A DNA stretch of 64,000 nt, from assembly GCF_013409985.1 (NCBI RefSeq), contig NZ_JACCBY010000002.1:744001-808000 (forward strand), read 5' to 3'. This stretch comes from Sphingomonas melonis (lineage in GTDB: Bacteria > Pseudomonadota > Alphaproteobacteria > Sphingomonadales > Sphingomonadaceae). Each line of letters opens with the position of its first letter. Within the stretch, counting starts at the first letter, position 1. The notes beneath the pieces are model-generated. The model was not told the DNA's origin. It was given only the letters and a program-made list of their open reading frames with translations, and made no database searches. The position numbers and the translations under genes are program-made. Shown piece by piece: positions 1 to 8,461 of the stretch.

Positions 1-417
1 TTCATCGCCGCCGGCCTGGTGTCGCTTGCCGCCGGCTTCGCGGGCAAGGATCACGAGGGGCGCGGCTATGCGATCGGTTTCGGCGTGCTGTCGCTCGTCA
101 TCGGCCTGCTGATGGCCTTCGCGCCGGGGACCGCCGCGATCTCGCTGACGCTGCTGGTCGCGATCTGGCTGGGCATCCGCGGTGCGCTCGAAATCGGGCT
201 CGGCGCCCGGTTCAAGCGCGGGCGCGCGCTGATGATCGTCCTCGGCGTCGTCAACATCCTGCTCGCGGTCTATGTGCTGATCACGCTGCCCTGGTCGGCG
301 CTGACGCTGCCGGGTTTCATCCTGGGGATCAGCTTCCTGCTCGGCGGCGTCACCTCGGTGGCCGCGGCGATCAACCACAAGAAGGGCGCAAAGCCCTTCG
401 CCGCCCCGGAGGTGTGA
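1..417 (+). CDS. HdeD-family (DUF308) membrane protein, 5' truncated
   Basis: The frame is open from the first base, so the true start lies outside the window. The visible 138 residues are almost entirely hydrophobic. Paired membrane helices are separated by short charged turns (HEGRG, ARFKRGR), and the tail ends in a short basic stretch, NHKKG. This repeated short-helix pattern is the hallmark of HdeD/DUF308 proteins, small inner-membrane proteins linked to acid stress in E. coli. The role here is not shown by the sequence. No neighbouring gene on this strand follows, because a palindromic repeat and the convergent gpx operon come next. Confidence 0.8.
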   Translation, partial: FIAAGLVSLAAGFAGKDHEGRGYAIGFGVLSLVIGLLMAFAPGTAAISLTLLVAIWLGIRGALEIGLGARFKRGRALMIVLGVVNILLAVYVLITLPWSALTLPGFILGISFLLGGVTSVAAAINHKKGAKPFAAPEV

Positions 418-492
418 GGGCAGCACCCCAGTCCCCCCGTCCACCCGTCACCCCGTCACCCCGTCACCCGTCACCACAGTGTACCCGCCCCC

Positions 493-600
493 CGTCACCC
501 CGGACTTGTTCCGGGGTCCACTCTGCGGCGGGGAGGAGGGCTTGAGACGGCACCGTTCTCTTGCGGCCCGGTGGACCCCGGAACGAGTCCGGGGTGACGG
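493..600. repeat. Family A paired palindromic repeat, copy 1
   Basis: Two hairpins face each other. Each has an 8-bp stem, ACCCCGGA against TCCGGGGT, with loops CTTGT and ACGAG, and the unit is bounded by GTCA and TGAC. A variable centre of about 50 bases carries a TCTTGCGG motif. The element lies between the 3' ends of the HdeD-like gene and gpx, where it could also act as a bidirectional terminator. Six further copies occur in the window. Confidence 0.9.
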
Positions 601-634
601 GTGGGGGGATGAAAGCGTTGCGGCCAAAGCCGGA

Positions 635-1114
635 TTACAGCAGCGCCTCGATCTCGCCAGCGATATCCTCGGGCTTGGTCGTCGGCGCGTAGCGGCGGAC
701 GACCTCGCCCTGGCGGTTCACCAGGAACTTGGTGAAGTTCCACTTGATCGCCTTCGAGCCGAGCAGGCCGGGCGCCGCCGCCTTCAGCCGCGCGAACAGC
801 GGATCGGCCCCTGCCCCGTTGACCTCGACCTTGGCGAAGACCGGGAAGGTCACGTCATAGGTCAGCGAACAGAAGCTCGCGATCTCGGCGGCATCGCCGG
901 GCTCCTGCGCGCCGAACTGGTTGCAGGGGAAGCCTAGGACTTCGAAACCGCGGTCCGCAAAGCGGCGGTGCAGCGCCTCCAGCCCCGTATATTGCGGCGT
1001 GAAACCGCATTGCGAGGCGGTGTTGACGATCAGCAGCACCTGCCCCGCCCAGCGATCGAGCGGGATCGGCGCGCCGTCGGCACCGGTCACAATCAGGTCG
1101 GTGATCGCGGTCAT
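635..1114 (-). CDS. Glutathione peroxidase
   Basis: This 159-residue thiol peroxidase of the GPX family reduces hydroperoxides in the cytoplasm. The peroxidatic residue is Cys36 in NTASQCGFTP. It is an ordinary cysteine codon, so this is not a selenoprotein. The family Gln lies in GFPCNQFG (near residue 66) and the Trp in KWNFTKF (near 125). Cys82 in FCSLTYDVTFP is where the resolving cysteine of thioredoxin-dependent members sits, so thioredoxin may be the real reductant (inference). The start ATG overlaps the stop of the upstream GNAT gene as ATGA, implying translational coupling. It is the last gene of the lolC-lolD-GNAT-gpx operon. Confidence 0.93.
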   Translation of the reverse strand: MTAITDLIVTGADGAPIPLDRWAGQVLLIVNTASQCGFTPQYTGLEALHRRFADRGFEVLGFPCNQFGAQEPGDAAEIASFCSLTYDVTFPVFAKVEVNGAGADPLFARLKAAAPGLLGSKAIKWNFTKFLVNRQGEVVRRYAPTTKPEDIAGEIEALL

Positions 1115-1704
1115 GCGTGCCTCGCGAGCAGGAAGTGGAGGTTCTGCTTCACCCCAGGCCATTCGCGGTCGAGGATCGAATAGACGACGGTGTCGCGCAG
1201 CCGCCCGTCCGCCATCTGCTGGTGCCCGCGCAACACGCCGTCCCGCTTCGCGCCGAGTCGTTCGATCGCCGTCTGGCTGCGCGTGTTGAGCGAATCGGTG
1301 CGGATCTGCACGCACTGGCAGTCCATCGCCTCGAAGGCGTGGGTGAGCAGCAGCAGCTTCGCCTCGGTGTTGACGCCGGTGCGCTGCACCGCCTTGGCGT
1401 AGAAGGTGCCGCCGACCTCCAGCCGGCGATGCGCCGGCGCCATGCGCATATAGCGGGTGGTGCCGACCACCTGCCCCGCCGGGTCGCACACCGCGAACAG
1501 CAGCGCGCGGCCGAACGCCTGCTGCGCGAAGGAGGTGTCGAGCCAGCGGTCCGGCTGCTTGAGCTGCGACACGTTGGCGTAGAAAGTGTCCCACAGGTCG
1601 CCCGCCGCCGCGACGGCGACGAGGGCGTCCACATCGTCGCGCACCAGCGGCCGCAGCGTGACGTGACGCCCGGTCAGCGTCGGCGTCTCGGCCCACAATG
1701 TCAC
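1111..1704 (-). CDS. GNAT family N-acetyltransferase (RimJ/RimL-like)
   Basis: This 197-residue protein has the fold signature of RimJ/RimL-type acetyltransferases: an N-terminal VTLRPL strand, a central VGTTRYMRM strand, and an [17 protein letters not shown] segment corresponding to the acetyl-CoA-binding helix and the Asn/Arg motif of the family. Substrates of such proteins range from ribosomal N-termini to small molecules, and nothing here identifies one. It overlaps lolD upstream by 4 bases and gpx downstream by 4 bases, so the genes are probably co-transcribed and translationally coupled. The co-transcription says little about function. Confidence 0.9.
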   Translation of the reverse strand: MTLWAETPTLTGRHVTLRPLVRDDVDALVAVAAAGDLWDTFYANVSQLKQPDRWLDTSFAQQAFGRALLFAVCDPAGQVVGTTRYMRMAPAHRRLEVGGTFYAKAVQRTGVNTEAKLLLLTHAFEAMDCQCVQIRTDSLNTRSQTAIERLGAKRDGVLRGHQQMADGRLRDTVVYSILDREWPGVKQNLHFLLARHA

Positions 1705-2372
1705 GTCAGCACGCCCTCGTGCAGGCGGACGACGCGGTCCATCTTCTGCGCCAGCCGCTCGTTGTGCGTCGCGATCAGCGCCGCCGAGCCCTCGCCGCGC
1801 ACCAGCCGCAGGAATTCGGCGAGGACGACGTCGGCGGTATGTTCGTCGAGATTGCCGGTCGGCTCGTCGGCGAGCACCAGCGCCGGGCGGTTGGCGAGCG
1901 CGCGGGCGACGGCGACGCGCTGCTGCTCGCCGCCCGACAGCTGGCTGGGCCGGTGGGTCAGGCGATGACCGAGGCCGAGCGCGGTGAGCAGCGACACCGC
2001 GCGGTCGTCCGCCGGCTTGCGCTCGGCGCCGTGGACGAGCTGCGGCAGCACGACATTCTCGGTCGCGTTGAAGTCGGGCAGCAGATGGTGGAACTGATAG
2101 ACGAAGCCGAGCCGGTCACGGCGCATGATCGTGCGGCCATGCGCGTCGAGCTTCGCCGCCTCCTCGCCGCCGATCATGATCGAGCCCTGGAAGCCGCCCT
2201 CGAGCAGGCCGACCGCCTGCAACAGCGTCGACTTGCCCGAGCCCGACGGACCGACGAGCGCGACGATCTCGCCCGGCGCAACCGACAGGTCGACGCCGCG
2301 CAGGACGTGGATCGTCTCCTCGCCCTGGCGGAAGCTGCGGGTCAGGCCGGTCGTGCGGAGGACGTCATTCAT
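1701..2372 (-). CDS. lolD: Lipoprotein-releasing system ATP-binding protein LolD
   Basis: This 223-residue ABC ATPase drives release of outer-membrane lipoproteins from the inner membrane with the LolC/E permease. Walker A is GPSGSGKST (residues 41-49), the ABC signature LSGGEQQR lies near 147, and Walker [13 protein letters not shown] lies near 168, followed by the ATHN switch histidine. The MacB/LolD subgroup is supported by [18 protein letters not shown] at the N-terminus and by the adjacent LolC-type permease, whose 3' end it overlaps by 8 bases (2365-2372). MacB-type exporters look similar, but the partner protein settles the call. Confidence 0.95.
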   Translation of the reverse strand: MNDVLRTTGLTRSFRQGEETIHVLRGVDLSVAPGEIVALVGPSGSGKSTLLQAVGLLEGGFQGSIMIGGEEAAKLDAHGRTIMRRDRLGFVYQFHHLLPDFNATENVVLPQLVHGAERKPADDRAVSLLTALGLGHRLTHRPSQLSGGEQQRVAVARALANRPALVLADEPTGNLDEHTADVVLAEFLRLVRGEGSAALIATHNERLAQKMDRVVRLHEGVLT

Positions 2373-3609
2373 AGCGCAGCACCTGTACGGGATCGGTGCT
2401 CGCCGCCTTCCACGCCGGATAGAGCGTGGCGAGGAAGCTGAACACCAGCGCCATCACCGCGATGATCAGGATCTCGACCGGATCGGGCTTGGACGGCAGT
2501 TCGGTGAGGTACCGGATCGACGGATCCCACAGGTTCTGCCCGGTGACGAGCTGGACGAGGTTCACCACCGCCTGCCGGTAGAAGAGGAAGACGAAGCCGA
2601 GCACCAGGCCGGCGAGCGTGCCGAGCGCGCCGATCGTGGTGCCGACCACCATGAAGATGCGCATCAGCCCGACCCGCGTCGCACCCATCGTGCGCAGGAT
2701 GGCGATGTCGCGCGTCTTGGCGCGGACCAGCATGATCAGCGACGACAGGATGTTGAACACCGCGACGAGGATGATGATCGACAGCACGGTGAACATCGCG
2801 ACGCGCTCCACCTCCAGCGCCTGGAACAGCTGCGCGTTCATGCTGCGCCAGTCGGCGATCACCGCGCCGCCGCGCAGCCGGTCGGCGAGCGGCGCGAGGA
2901 TCGGCGCGACCCGGTCGGGATCGGCGGTCTGCAATTCGATCTGGCTGACATTGTCGCCGAGCAGCAGCAGCGTCTGCGCATCCTCGATCGGCATGATCAC
3001 ATAGGCCTTGTCGTAATCGTACAGGCCGATTTCGAAGATGGCACCGACGGTATAATTGACGATCCGCGGCACCGTGCCGAACGGCGTCGCCTGCCCCTGC
3101 GGGTTGAACAGCGAAATCTCGCTGCCGACCTGCGCGCCCAGCGCCTCCGCCAGGCGGGAGCCGATCGCGATCCGGCCATTGCCGGGGGTGACGCCGGCGA
3201 GCGTGCCCATGACGATCTTGCTGCCGATCACGGGCTTGACGTCGGCCATGCGGACGCCGCGGACCAGCACGCCTTCGGCCCGGCCGTTGTAGGTCGCCGC
3301 CAGCGGCTGTTCGACCATCGGCGTCGCCGCGGTGACGCCCGGCGTCCGGCGCGCCTCCGCGACGATCTCGCGCCAGTCGGGCAGGCGGCCGCCGACGCCC
3401 TGGATCACCGCATGGCCGTTGAGCCCGACGATCTTGTCGAACAGCTCGGCGCGGAACCCGTTCATCACGCTCATCACGATGACGAGCGCGGCGACGCCGA
3501 GCATCACCGCGACGAGGCTGATCGAGGCGACCAGGAAGATGAACGCCTCGCCCTTGCCCGGGAGCAGGTAGCGCCGGGCAATCATCCGTTCGTAGCGTGA
3601 GAGGATCAT
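2365..3609 (-). CDS. lolC: Lipoprotein-releasing ABC transporter permease LolC/E
   Basis: This 414-residue inner-membrane permease extracts mature lipoproteins for transfer to LolA. It shows the family architecture: an N-terminal helix near residues 20-45 ([20 protein letters not shown]) followed by VMSVMNGFR, a large periplasmic MacB-PCD domain, and three C-terminal helices ending [15 protein letters not shown]. The start at 3609 ([15 protein letters not shown]) is chosen over an in-frame ATG 34 codons upstream. AGAGGT precedes it at good spacing, and homologues begin with this motif. Alphaproteobacteria often have one LolC/E hybrid acting as a homodimer. Only one permease is present here, which fits that arrangement. 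Confidence 0.94.
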   Translation of the reverse strand: MILSRYERMIARRYLLPGKGEAFIFLVASISLVAVMLGVAALVIVMSVMNGFRAELFDKIVGLNGHAVIQGVGGRLPDWREIVAEARRTPGVTAATPMVEQPLAATYNGRAEGVLVRGVRMADVKPVIGSKIVMGTLAGVTPGNGRIAIGSRLAEALGAQVGSEISLFNPQGQATPFGTVPRIVNYTVGAIFEIGLYDYDKAYVIMPIEDAQTLLLLGDNVSQIELQTADPDRVAPILAPLADRLRGGAVIADWRSMNAQLFQALEVERVAMFTVLSIIILVAVFNILSSLIMLVRAKTRDIAILRTMGATRVGLMRIFMVVGTTIGALGTLAGLVLGFVFLFYRQAVVNLVQLVTGQNLWDPSIRYLTELPSKPDPVEILIIAVMALVFSFLATLYPAWKAASTDPVQVLRYE

Positions 3610-3832
3610 GGCCGGACCTCTAGGTGACGTGCGAGTCACAAGCAACAAATGTTGCGGATTCGACACAGGGTTTCGCCAATCGATTCCGCCCCTCCACATA
3701 GCCGGTGACAAAGCCGGCAGTGCTGCCTAGCAAAGACTTACTGACACACAGGCAACGGCCGTGGTTCGGGGAATAGCGGAAGGGCAGCGCAGCGAAACAA
3801 CGCGCGATTGCCGGGAAGCGACCTAAGGGGGC

Positions 3833-3890
3833 TGACGAGTTTCTCGTCACGCAGGCGCCCGGATCGGCAACGGTCCGGGCGTTTGCTTGT
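3833..3890 (+). ncRNA. Candidate small-RNA 3' end or terminator: two tandem hairpins
   Basis: TGACGAG-TTT-CTCGTCA (3833-3849) forms a perfect 7-bp stem. Six bases later CGCCCGGA (3856-3863) pairs perfectly with TCCGGGCG (3874-3881), and GTTTGCTTGT follows. A compact hairpin followed by a T-rich run resembles an intrinsic terminator on the plus strand, yet no plus-strand protein gene ends here. A short non-coding transcript starting near 3700 would explain it. I cannot match the sequence to a known RNA family. Confidence 0.35.
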
Positions 3891-4098
3891 CCGCCGCATA
3901 TTTAGTCCGGTGCGTAGCCGGGCAGAGGACGGGAGCTTCCAATTCGCGCCCCCTGTCCGGCGATCCTGGTTATCGCAGATCAATCCTGAACCGGGTCATA
4001 ACGCGGACCGATTTTCTGCCGCTTCGCATCTATTTATTGGTGCGCGACGACGCCAGGCCGCGCGAAGGGCACGAGAAATCCGGTTCGCGCTCCCCCTT

Positions 4099-4203
4099 CG
4101 TCATCCCGACGCAAGTCGGGACCCATGGATGCGATGACGGCAACGATGTGCGCCACCCACGCAATCACCATGCCCATGGGCCCCGGCCTTCGCCGGGGTG
4201 ACG
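4099..4203. repeat. Family E paired palindrome
   Basis: One hairpin is built on TCCCGACGCAAGTCGGGA. About 60 bases later a second is built on CCCCGGCCTTCGCCGGGG. The unit is bounded by CGTCA on the left and TGACG on the right, and ACCCATGG and CCATGGG lie internally. The design matches family A (two inward-facing hairpins with GTCA/TGAC ends), but the sequence differs. It occurs only once in this window. Confidence 0.7.
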
Positions 4204-4378
4204 AACAATAGCGCGCCGGCAGGACGGATCACGGCATCATCCAACCCCTGCCCCAGCGTCCTGCGCCGCTCCCGTGTCTCCTAAGGCCCGATCGACATTC
4301 AGCCCAATTCCGCCCACCAGAGCCGAACTATCGCCTATGGCTCCGGTGATGAGGCTCGACCGGCTTCCCCCTCGTACC

Positions 4379-4486
4379 CGTCACCCCGGACTCGTTCCGG
4401 GGTCCACCGGGCCACAAGAGAACGGCATCCCCTCAAGCCTTGCTCCTCGCCGCAGAGTGGACCCCGGAACACGTCCGGGGTGACGG
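4379..4486. repeat. Family A paired palindromic repeat, copy 2
   Basis: It has the same two inward-facing ACCCCGGA/TCCGGGGT hairpins as copy 1, with loops CTCGT and ACACG. In the second hairpin the loop and stem boundary has drifted slightly. The centre carries CACAAGAGAACGG and CGCCGCAGAG. It lies about 100 bases beyond the 3' end of the TonB receptor gene. Confidence 0.9.
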
Positions 4487-4585
4487 GATGGGATTGGAAG
4501 GCGGCGGACGCAAGCGAACGTCCATGGCCGATAGCCCCGCCCTAATGGGGAGGAGTGTTCCCCGGAGCTTGCATGTCGATCCCGC

Positions 4586-7105
4586 CTAGAACCGCTTCGA
4601 CACCGTCAGGCCATAGGTGCGTGGATCGCCGGGCTGGCCGACGATCAGCCCGGTGTTGCCCGACTGGGTCGACAGCAGCTCGAAATACTTCTGGTCGAAC
4701 GCGTTGCGCACCCAGCCGAAGACGTTGAAATCGTTCTTGCGATAGCCGGCGCGGACGTTCGACAGCGAATAGCCCTCGATCCAGGTATAGGCCGACGGCG
4801 ACGGGTTGGACGAGAAGCGCGACCGGTAATTGCCGTCATAGCCGACATAGACCTCCCCGCCCGAGCCATCGACCGGCACGTTATATTCGCCGCCGTAGGA
4901 GAAGGACCATTTCGAGATGCCCGGCAGGCGCTGGCCTGAGATGTCGCATTGCGCCGGGCTGTACGACGGCTGGCTCGCGCTGCCGGCCTGACCGGCGGGG
5001 CTCGCCGGATTGGCCGTCGTCGCCGCGCTGCCGCCGGACAGTTCGGGCGGGCATGGCGCGTTCTTGAAGTCGACATATTTGGCGTCGGTGAAGGCCCCGC
5101 TGACGTAGAGGTTAAGCCGCTTGCTCGGGCGGAAGCTGGTGTCGAACTCGACGCCGCGCGACCGGACCTTGCCGGCATTGGCGAGATAGCCGCGGATCAC
5201 GTTGATCGCATTGTTGTTCACTGTCGCCTGATAGTCGGACACGTCGGTCCAGAAGCCGGCGAGGTTGAGCGTCAGACGGCGGTCGAGGAACTGCGTCTTG
5301 AGGCCGATCTCGTAATTGTTGACCTTCTCGGGCTTCACCGTCTGCGTCGAAAGATCGACGCCGGTGTTGCTGGCGTTGAGCGGCAGACCCGACAGGTTGA
5401 TCCCGCCCGATTTGAAGCTGCGCGCATAGGTGGCGTAGCCGTGAATCTCGGGCGCGAAATCATAGGAGACGGTGATGTCGCCCGACGTGTTCCACGCGCT
5501 GAACTTCGGGCTGTAGCGCTGCGGCGCGAGCGTGTTGATCTGGTTCTGGAAGGTCGTGCGCGCCGCCGTAGTGGGCTGCGCGGCGAGCAGCGCCCCGACA
5601 TTGTCGGCGGTCGCGGTGAAATTATACTGGCTGTTGGCGATGCTCACGACCGATTCGTAGAAGCCCGACTTGCGGTCGTAATTGACGCGCAGCCCCGGCT
5701 GGATGTGCAGCGCGTCGGTCAGCGCCCAGTTGAGCTTGCCGAACACCGCGAAGCTCGTGTTGTCGAAGCTGATCGTGTTGGTCGAGGTCAGCCCGTTGAG
5801 GACATTGGGATTGTTCGCGTCGGTGCCCGACAGCAGGAAACGGCTCGCCGCCGGCCCCTGCACCTGCGACCCCTGCGTATCGATCGTCTGGTGGAACAGG
5901 AAGGCGCCGACCGTATAGTCTAGCCGGTTGGTGCCGTTCGAGGCGAAGCGGAATTCCTGCGACACCTGCTTCTGCTGCGACGGATTCTGCGAGACGGTGG
6001 TGATCGGCAGGCCGGTGAAGTCGCGATCGTTCTGCGGCTGCCAGTCCCAATAGCGCCACGCGCTGACCGAGGTCAGCGTCGCCGGGCCGACGTCCCAGTC
6101 GACGACGAGCGAGGCGCCGCCCACCTCCTGCCGCGAATTGATCGCGGCATCGAGGTCGGTGCGCCGGTCGAACGGATCGCGGTTCGGCGGCGCGTAGTTG
6201 AGCGCCGCCGCCAGCGCGTCATATTGCCGCGCGATCGGCCGCTGCGTGGTGCCGACCCGCGCATAATATTGCACGCAGCATTCCGGGTTCTGGACGTTGA
6301 AGTCACCGGACAATGTGAAATGAAGCGCGTCGGTCGCGTTCCACAGCAGCTGTCCGCGCACGCCGAGGTTGCGCTGGCGGTGCAGGTCCTGCCGCGAGGT
6401 CACGTCATAGATCGTGCCCTTGCGCGTCGTCGCCGAACTCGACAGCCGCAGCGCGACCGTGTCCGACAGCGGCCCCGATACCGATGCCTTGGCCTGGACG
6501 AAGTCGTAATTGCCGATGCTGACCTCTGCCCTGCCCTCCGGCGTGAAGCTCGGCGGGCGGGTGGTGACGTTGAGCGCGCCGGCGGTGGTGTTCTTGCCGT
6601 ATAGCGTCCCCTGCGGGCCGCGCAGCACCTCGACCCGGTCGACATCGACGAAGTCGAAGGTCGAGGCGCCGATCCGGCCGATATAGACGCCGTCGACATA
6701 GAAGCCGACGCCCTGCTCGATCCCGTCATTGGTCAGGCCGAACGGCGCGCCGAGGCCGCGGATGTTGATCGCCGAATTGCGCGGGTTGCTTGAGAAGAAT
6801 TGCAGCGAGGGCTGCTGCTGCTGGAGCCGGTTGACGTTGAACGCGCCGGTCTTGTCGATATCCGCGCCGCCGACGACCGACATGGCGATCGGCACGCGCT
6901 GCACCGATTCGGCGCGGCGGCGGGCAGTGACGAGGATCTCGCCGCTCGCCGGGGCGGTGGCGGTGGCGGTGGCGGTGGCGCCGGGCTGCGCGTCCGGCCC
7001 GGCGGCGGCGGCTACCGGCGGCGCCCCCTCCTGCTGCGGTTCCGCGGTCGCGGCGGTGGCGGCAGCGGCCTGGCCGGCGAGAAGAAGGGCGAGCGTCAGC
7101 GACAT
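4586..7105 (-). CDS. TonB-dependent outer-membrane receptor
   Basis: This 839-residue receptor imports a large ligand across the outer membrane using TonB energy. It has a signal peptide, an Ala/Pro/Thr-rich linker, a TonB-box-like EILVTARRR, and a plug domain with INIRGLGAPFG, YVDGVYIGR and VEVLRGPQGTLYGKNTTAGALNV. A long beta-barrel follows and ends in aromatic Phe (TVSKRF), as outer-membrane proteins do. The start at 7105 (MSLTLALLLAG) is preferred because AGGGAA precedes it. A GTG 12 codons upstream has no ribosome-binding site. The ligand is unknown, since no transport or catabolic gene adjoins it. The linker is encoded by a hexanucleotide repeat. Confidence 0.94.
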   Translation of the reverse strand: MSLTLALLLAGQAAAATAATAEPQQEGAPPVAAAAGPDAQPGATATATATAPASGEILVTARRRAESVQRVPIAMSVVGGADIDKTGAFNVNRLQQQQPSLQFFSSNPRNSAINIRGLGAPFGLTNDGIEQGVGFYVDGVYIGRIGASTFDFVDVDRVEVLRGPQGTLYGKNTTAGALNVTTRPPSFTPEGRAEVSIGNYDFVQAKASVSGPLSDTVALRLSSSATTRKGTIYDVTSRQDLHRQRNLGVRGQLLWNATDALHFTLSGDFNVQNPECCVQYYARVGTTQRPIARQYDALAAALNYAPPNRDPFDRRTDLDAAINSRQEVGGASLVVDWDVGPATLTSVSAWRYWDWQPQNDRDFTGLPITTVSQNPSQQKQVSQEFRFASNGTNRLDYTVGAFLFHQTIDTQGSQVQGPAASRFLLSGTDANNPNVLNGLTSTNTISFDNTSFAVFGKLNWALTDALHIQPGLRVNYDRKSGFYESVVSIANSQYNFTATADNVGALLAAQPTTAARTTFQNQINTLAPQRYSPKFSAWNTSGDITVSYDFAPEIHGYATYARSFKSGGINLSGLPLNASNTGVDLSTQTVKPEKVNNYEIGLKTQFLDRRLTLNLAGFWTDVSDYQATVNNNAINVIRGYLANAGKVRSRGVEFDTSFRPSKRLNLYVSGAFTDAKYVDFKNAPCPPELSGGSAATTANPASPAGQAGSASQPSYSPAQCDISGQRLPGISKWSFSYGGEYNVPVDGSGGEVYVGYDGNYRSRFSSNPSPSAYTWIEGYSLSNVRAGYRKNDFNVFGWVRNAFDQKYFELLSTQSGNTGLIVGQPGDPRTYGLTVSKRF
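6952..6981. repeat. Hexanucleotide tandem repeat (GGCGGT) inside the receptor gene
   Basis: The plus-strand unit GGCGGT is repeated about four to five times. On the coding strand it encodes alternating Ala-Thr (GATATATATAP) in the linker between signal peptide and TonB box. Because the unit is six bases, copy-number change would alter linker length and not frame. Confidence 0.75.
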
Positions 7106-7289
7106 GCGGTTTCCCTGATGTGATTTTGCCGTAAACTCCACTGGTTTGGGGGATGTTCAAAGATGGAGATGCTTCGCGGCGGCAAAGCGGGGCTTCGGCA
7201 TCGGCCGGAGAAAAATGCCGCCGCGGCCGCTGCGGCCCCTCTTGAACCGGCGCGGCGACGATCCAAAATCGGCGGCGCACGGTGCCGCC

Positions 7290-7367
7290 AGCGGGCCGTG
7301 TGCCGGCATTGCCAGACCTGTGCCAGAGCTGTGGATGCCGTCGTTCAACTCGCTTCTTGTGGAGGAT
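7290..7367 (+). promoter_or_regulatory. ROSE-like RNA thermometer in the hsp20 leader
   Basis: The ROSE signature is a U(U/C)GCU motif shortly before the ribosome-binding site. Here TCGCT (7350-7354) is followed by TC, a TTGT loop and GGAGGAT (7361-7367). Folding gives C-G, U-G, U-A and C-G pairs, then the G opposite G expected of ROSE, then C-A and U-U. This masks the Shine-Dalgarno just before the ATG at 7373. GGCAT and ATGCC further upstream can form an additional stem. The context, an Hsp20 gene in an alphaproteobacterium, is where ROSE elements are known. The 5' limit is approximate. Confidence 0.72.
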
Positions 7368-7372
7368 TTGAC

Positions 7373-7840
7373 ATGCGACTCGACCTGACCCCCTATCGCC
7401 GCTCGACCATCGGTTTCGACCGCCTGTTCGACATGCTGGAAAGCAACGCGCGCGCCGCCACCGCGGAGAATTACCCGCCCTTCAACCTCGAACGCCTTGC
7501 CGAGGATCGCTACCGCATCACGCTCGCGGTCGCCGGCTTCTCGCGCGACGAGATCGAGATCACCGCGCAGCAGAACCTGCTGCTGGTCTCGGGCAAGAAG
7601 GACGAGAAATCGACCAATGCGAACTTCCTGCACGTCGGCATCGCCAACCGCAGCTTCGAGCGCCGCTTCGAACTCGCCGACTTCGTCTTCGTCGAGGATG
7701 CCCGTCTCAACGACGGCCTGCTCGTGATCGACCTGGTCCGCGAAGTCCCCGAGGCGATGAAGCCGAAGACCATCGCGATCAAGACCGGCGCACCGCTTTC
7801 CGCGGTCGAGAACAAGACCGACGTGGCCGAAGCCGCGTAA
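7373..7840 (+). CDS. Hsp20 family small heat-shock protein (IbpA-like)
   Basis: This 155-residue ATP-independent chaperone binds unfolding proteins in the cytoplasm. The alpha-crystallin domain covers roughly residues 33-130. It starts at YPPFNLERLAEDRYRITLAVAGF, contains NLLLVSGKK, and has the arginine-rich FERRFELADFV strand, which matches IbpA-type class A proteins. The start is set by GGAGGA seven bases upstream. Longer in-frame starts exist, but they would translate through the ROSE-like leader. The gene stands alone, with its own thermometer and a terminator hairpin just after it, consistent with heat-controlled expression. Confidence 0.95.
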   Translation: MRLDLTPYRRSTIGFDRLFDMLESNARAATAENYPPFNLERLAEDRYRITLAVAGFSRDEIEITAQQNLLLVSGKKDEKSTNANFLHVGIANRSFERRFELADFVFVEDARLNDGLLVIDLVREVPEAMKPKTIAIKTGAPLSAVENKTDVAEAA

Positions 7841-7849
7841 TGGTTGGGG

Positions 7850-7880
7850 CGTCCGGGCCGGCGGGCCCGGGCGTCCTTGC
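7850..7880. terminator. Bidirectional terminator between hsp20 and brnA
   Basis: CGTCCGGGCC (7850-7859) pairs with GGCCCGGGCG (7864-7873) with one G-U pair and a four-base loop. TCCTTGCT follows on the plus strand. It lies in the 44-base gap between two convergent genes. Confidence 0.65.
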
Positions 7881-7884
7881 TATG

Positions 7885-8187
7885 TCAGGCCGATGCGCCT
7901 TCCGCCGCCCGGCGATCCGCGCTGGCGACATGGTTGCGCAGCACCCGATTGATTTCCGTCTGATACCCTGCGCCGGCGGCGTGATCCTTGAACCAGGCAA
8001 CGATATCCGCATCGAGCCGCAAGGTCACCGGCTGCTTGACCGGCCGGTAAAGCCCCGGGCGGACCGCATCGCGCCACGCCGCCGCGGGTGCCTCCGGAAT
8101 GTCGACGGTATCGATCGATTCGTCTGCCAGCGCCGCAAGCTGCTCGGCCTCGCGCTGCAAGGCGGCATCAAGTCGCGTCTTCTTCAT
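7885..8187 (-). CDS. brnA: BrnA family antitoxin
   Basis: This 100-residue antitoxin neutralises BrnT and usually represses its own promoter. The C-terminal half carries the family signature, YRPVKQPVTLRLDADIVAWFK (near residues 48-67) followed by GYQTEINRVLR, a ribbon-helix-helix DNA-binding module. The start at 8187 (MKKTRL) is chosen because the longer in-frame version would read back through most of the toxin gene. It overlaps the 3' end of brnT by 20 bases, giving the toxin-first order typical of BrnTA systems. Confidence 0.9.
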   Translation of the reverse strand: MKKTRLDAALQREAEQLAALADESIDTVDIPEAPAAAWRDAVRPGLYRPVKQPVTLRLDADIVAWFKDHAAGAGYQTEINRVLRNHVASADRRAAEGASA

Positions 8188-8458
8188 ATCGCCTCCTTTC
8201 ATGACGCGTCGCACGGCGCGCGCCGATGATCCGCACCCGGTCCGCGTCCTCCCCATCGGGGTACATATGGACGACGACCAGCAGGACGACATGACCGACC
8301 ATGCCAATCGCATGATACCGACGCTCTCCATCGGTCACGCGATCTGGCACGATCACATGCAACGGGTCGTCCCAGACCGCCTGCGCCAACGCGAACGACA
8401 CGCCATGCTTCGCGACATTCGCTGCCGCCTTGGCCGGGTCGAACTCGAAGACCGTCAT
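8168..8458 (-). CDS. brnT: BrnT family ribonuclease toxin
   Basis: This 96-residue RelE-fold toxin of the BrnT family arrests translation by RNA cleavage. The N-terminus FEFDPAKAAANVAKHGVSF matches the family's FEWDpaKa..N..KHGvsF signature. RYHAIGMVGHVVLLVVV and the C-terminal RVRIIGARRATRHERRRYE supply the beta-sheet and the Arg-rich helix in which catalytic residues lie. BrnA follows with an overlap. The promoter region carries two overlapping inverted repeats, fitting autoregulation by the BrnT-BrnA complex. Confidence 0.9.
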   Translation of the reverse strand: MTVFEFDPAKAAANVAKHGVSFALAQAVWDDPLHVIVPDRVTDGERRYHAIGMVGHVVLLVVVHMYPDGEDADRVRIIGARRATRHERRRYEEDAT

Positions 8459-8461
8459 GCC

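Larger units (their letters stand above)
3610..4585. other. 976-bp intergenic region with hairpins and repeats, no convincing gene
   Basis: This gap separates lolC (reading away) from the 3' end of the TonB receptor. A short inverted repeat, GCAACA-AA-TGTTGC, at 3642-3655 lies close upstream of lolC and could be an operator. Two tandem hairpins at 3833-3881 could end a small RNA. Palindromic repeats lie at 4099-4203 (family E) and 4379-4486 (family A). Several open frames of 70-110 codons cross the gap, but they run through the repeats and have no recognisable domain or ribosome-binding site, so I do not call them genes. Confidence 0.6.

Noticed and set aside
635..1114. Selenocysteine in glutathione peroxidase
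   Set aside because: The catalytic position is an ordinary Cys codon, with no in-frame TGA.
3808..4201. Two overlapping frames of 104-109 codons before the TonB receptor
   Set aside because: They run through a hairpin and a palindromic repeat and have repeat-derived composition.
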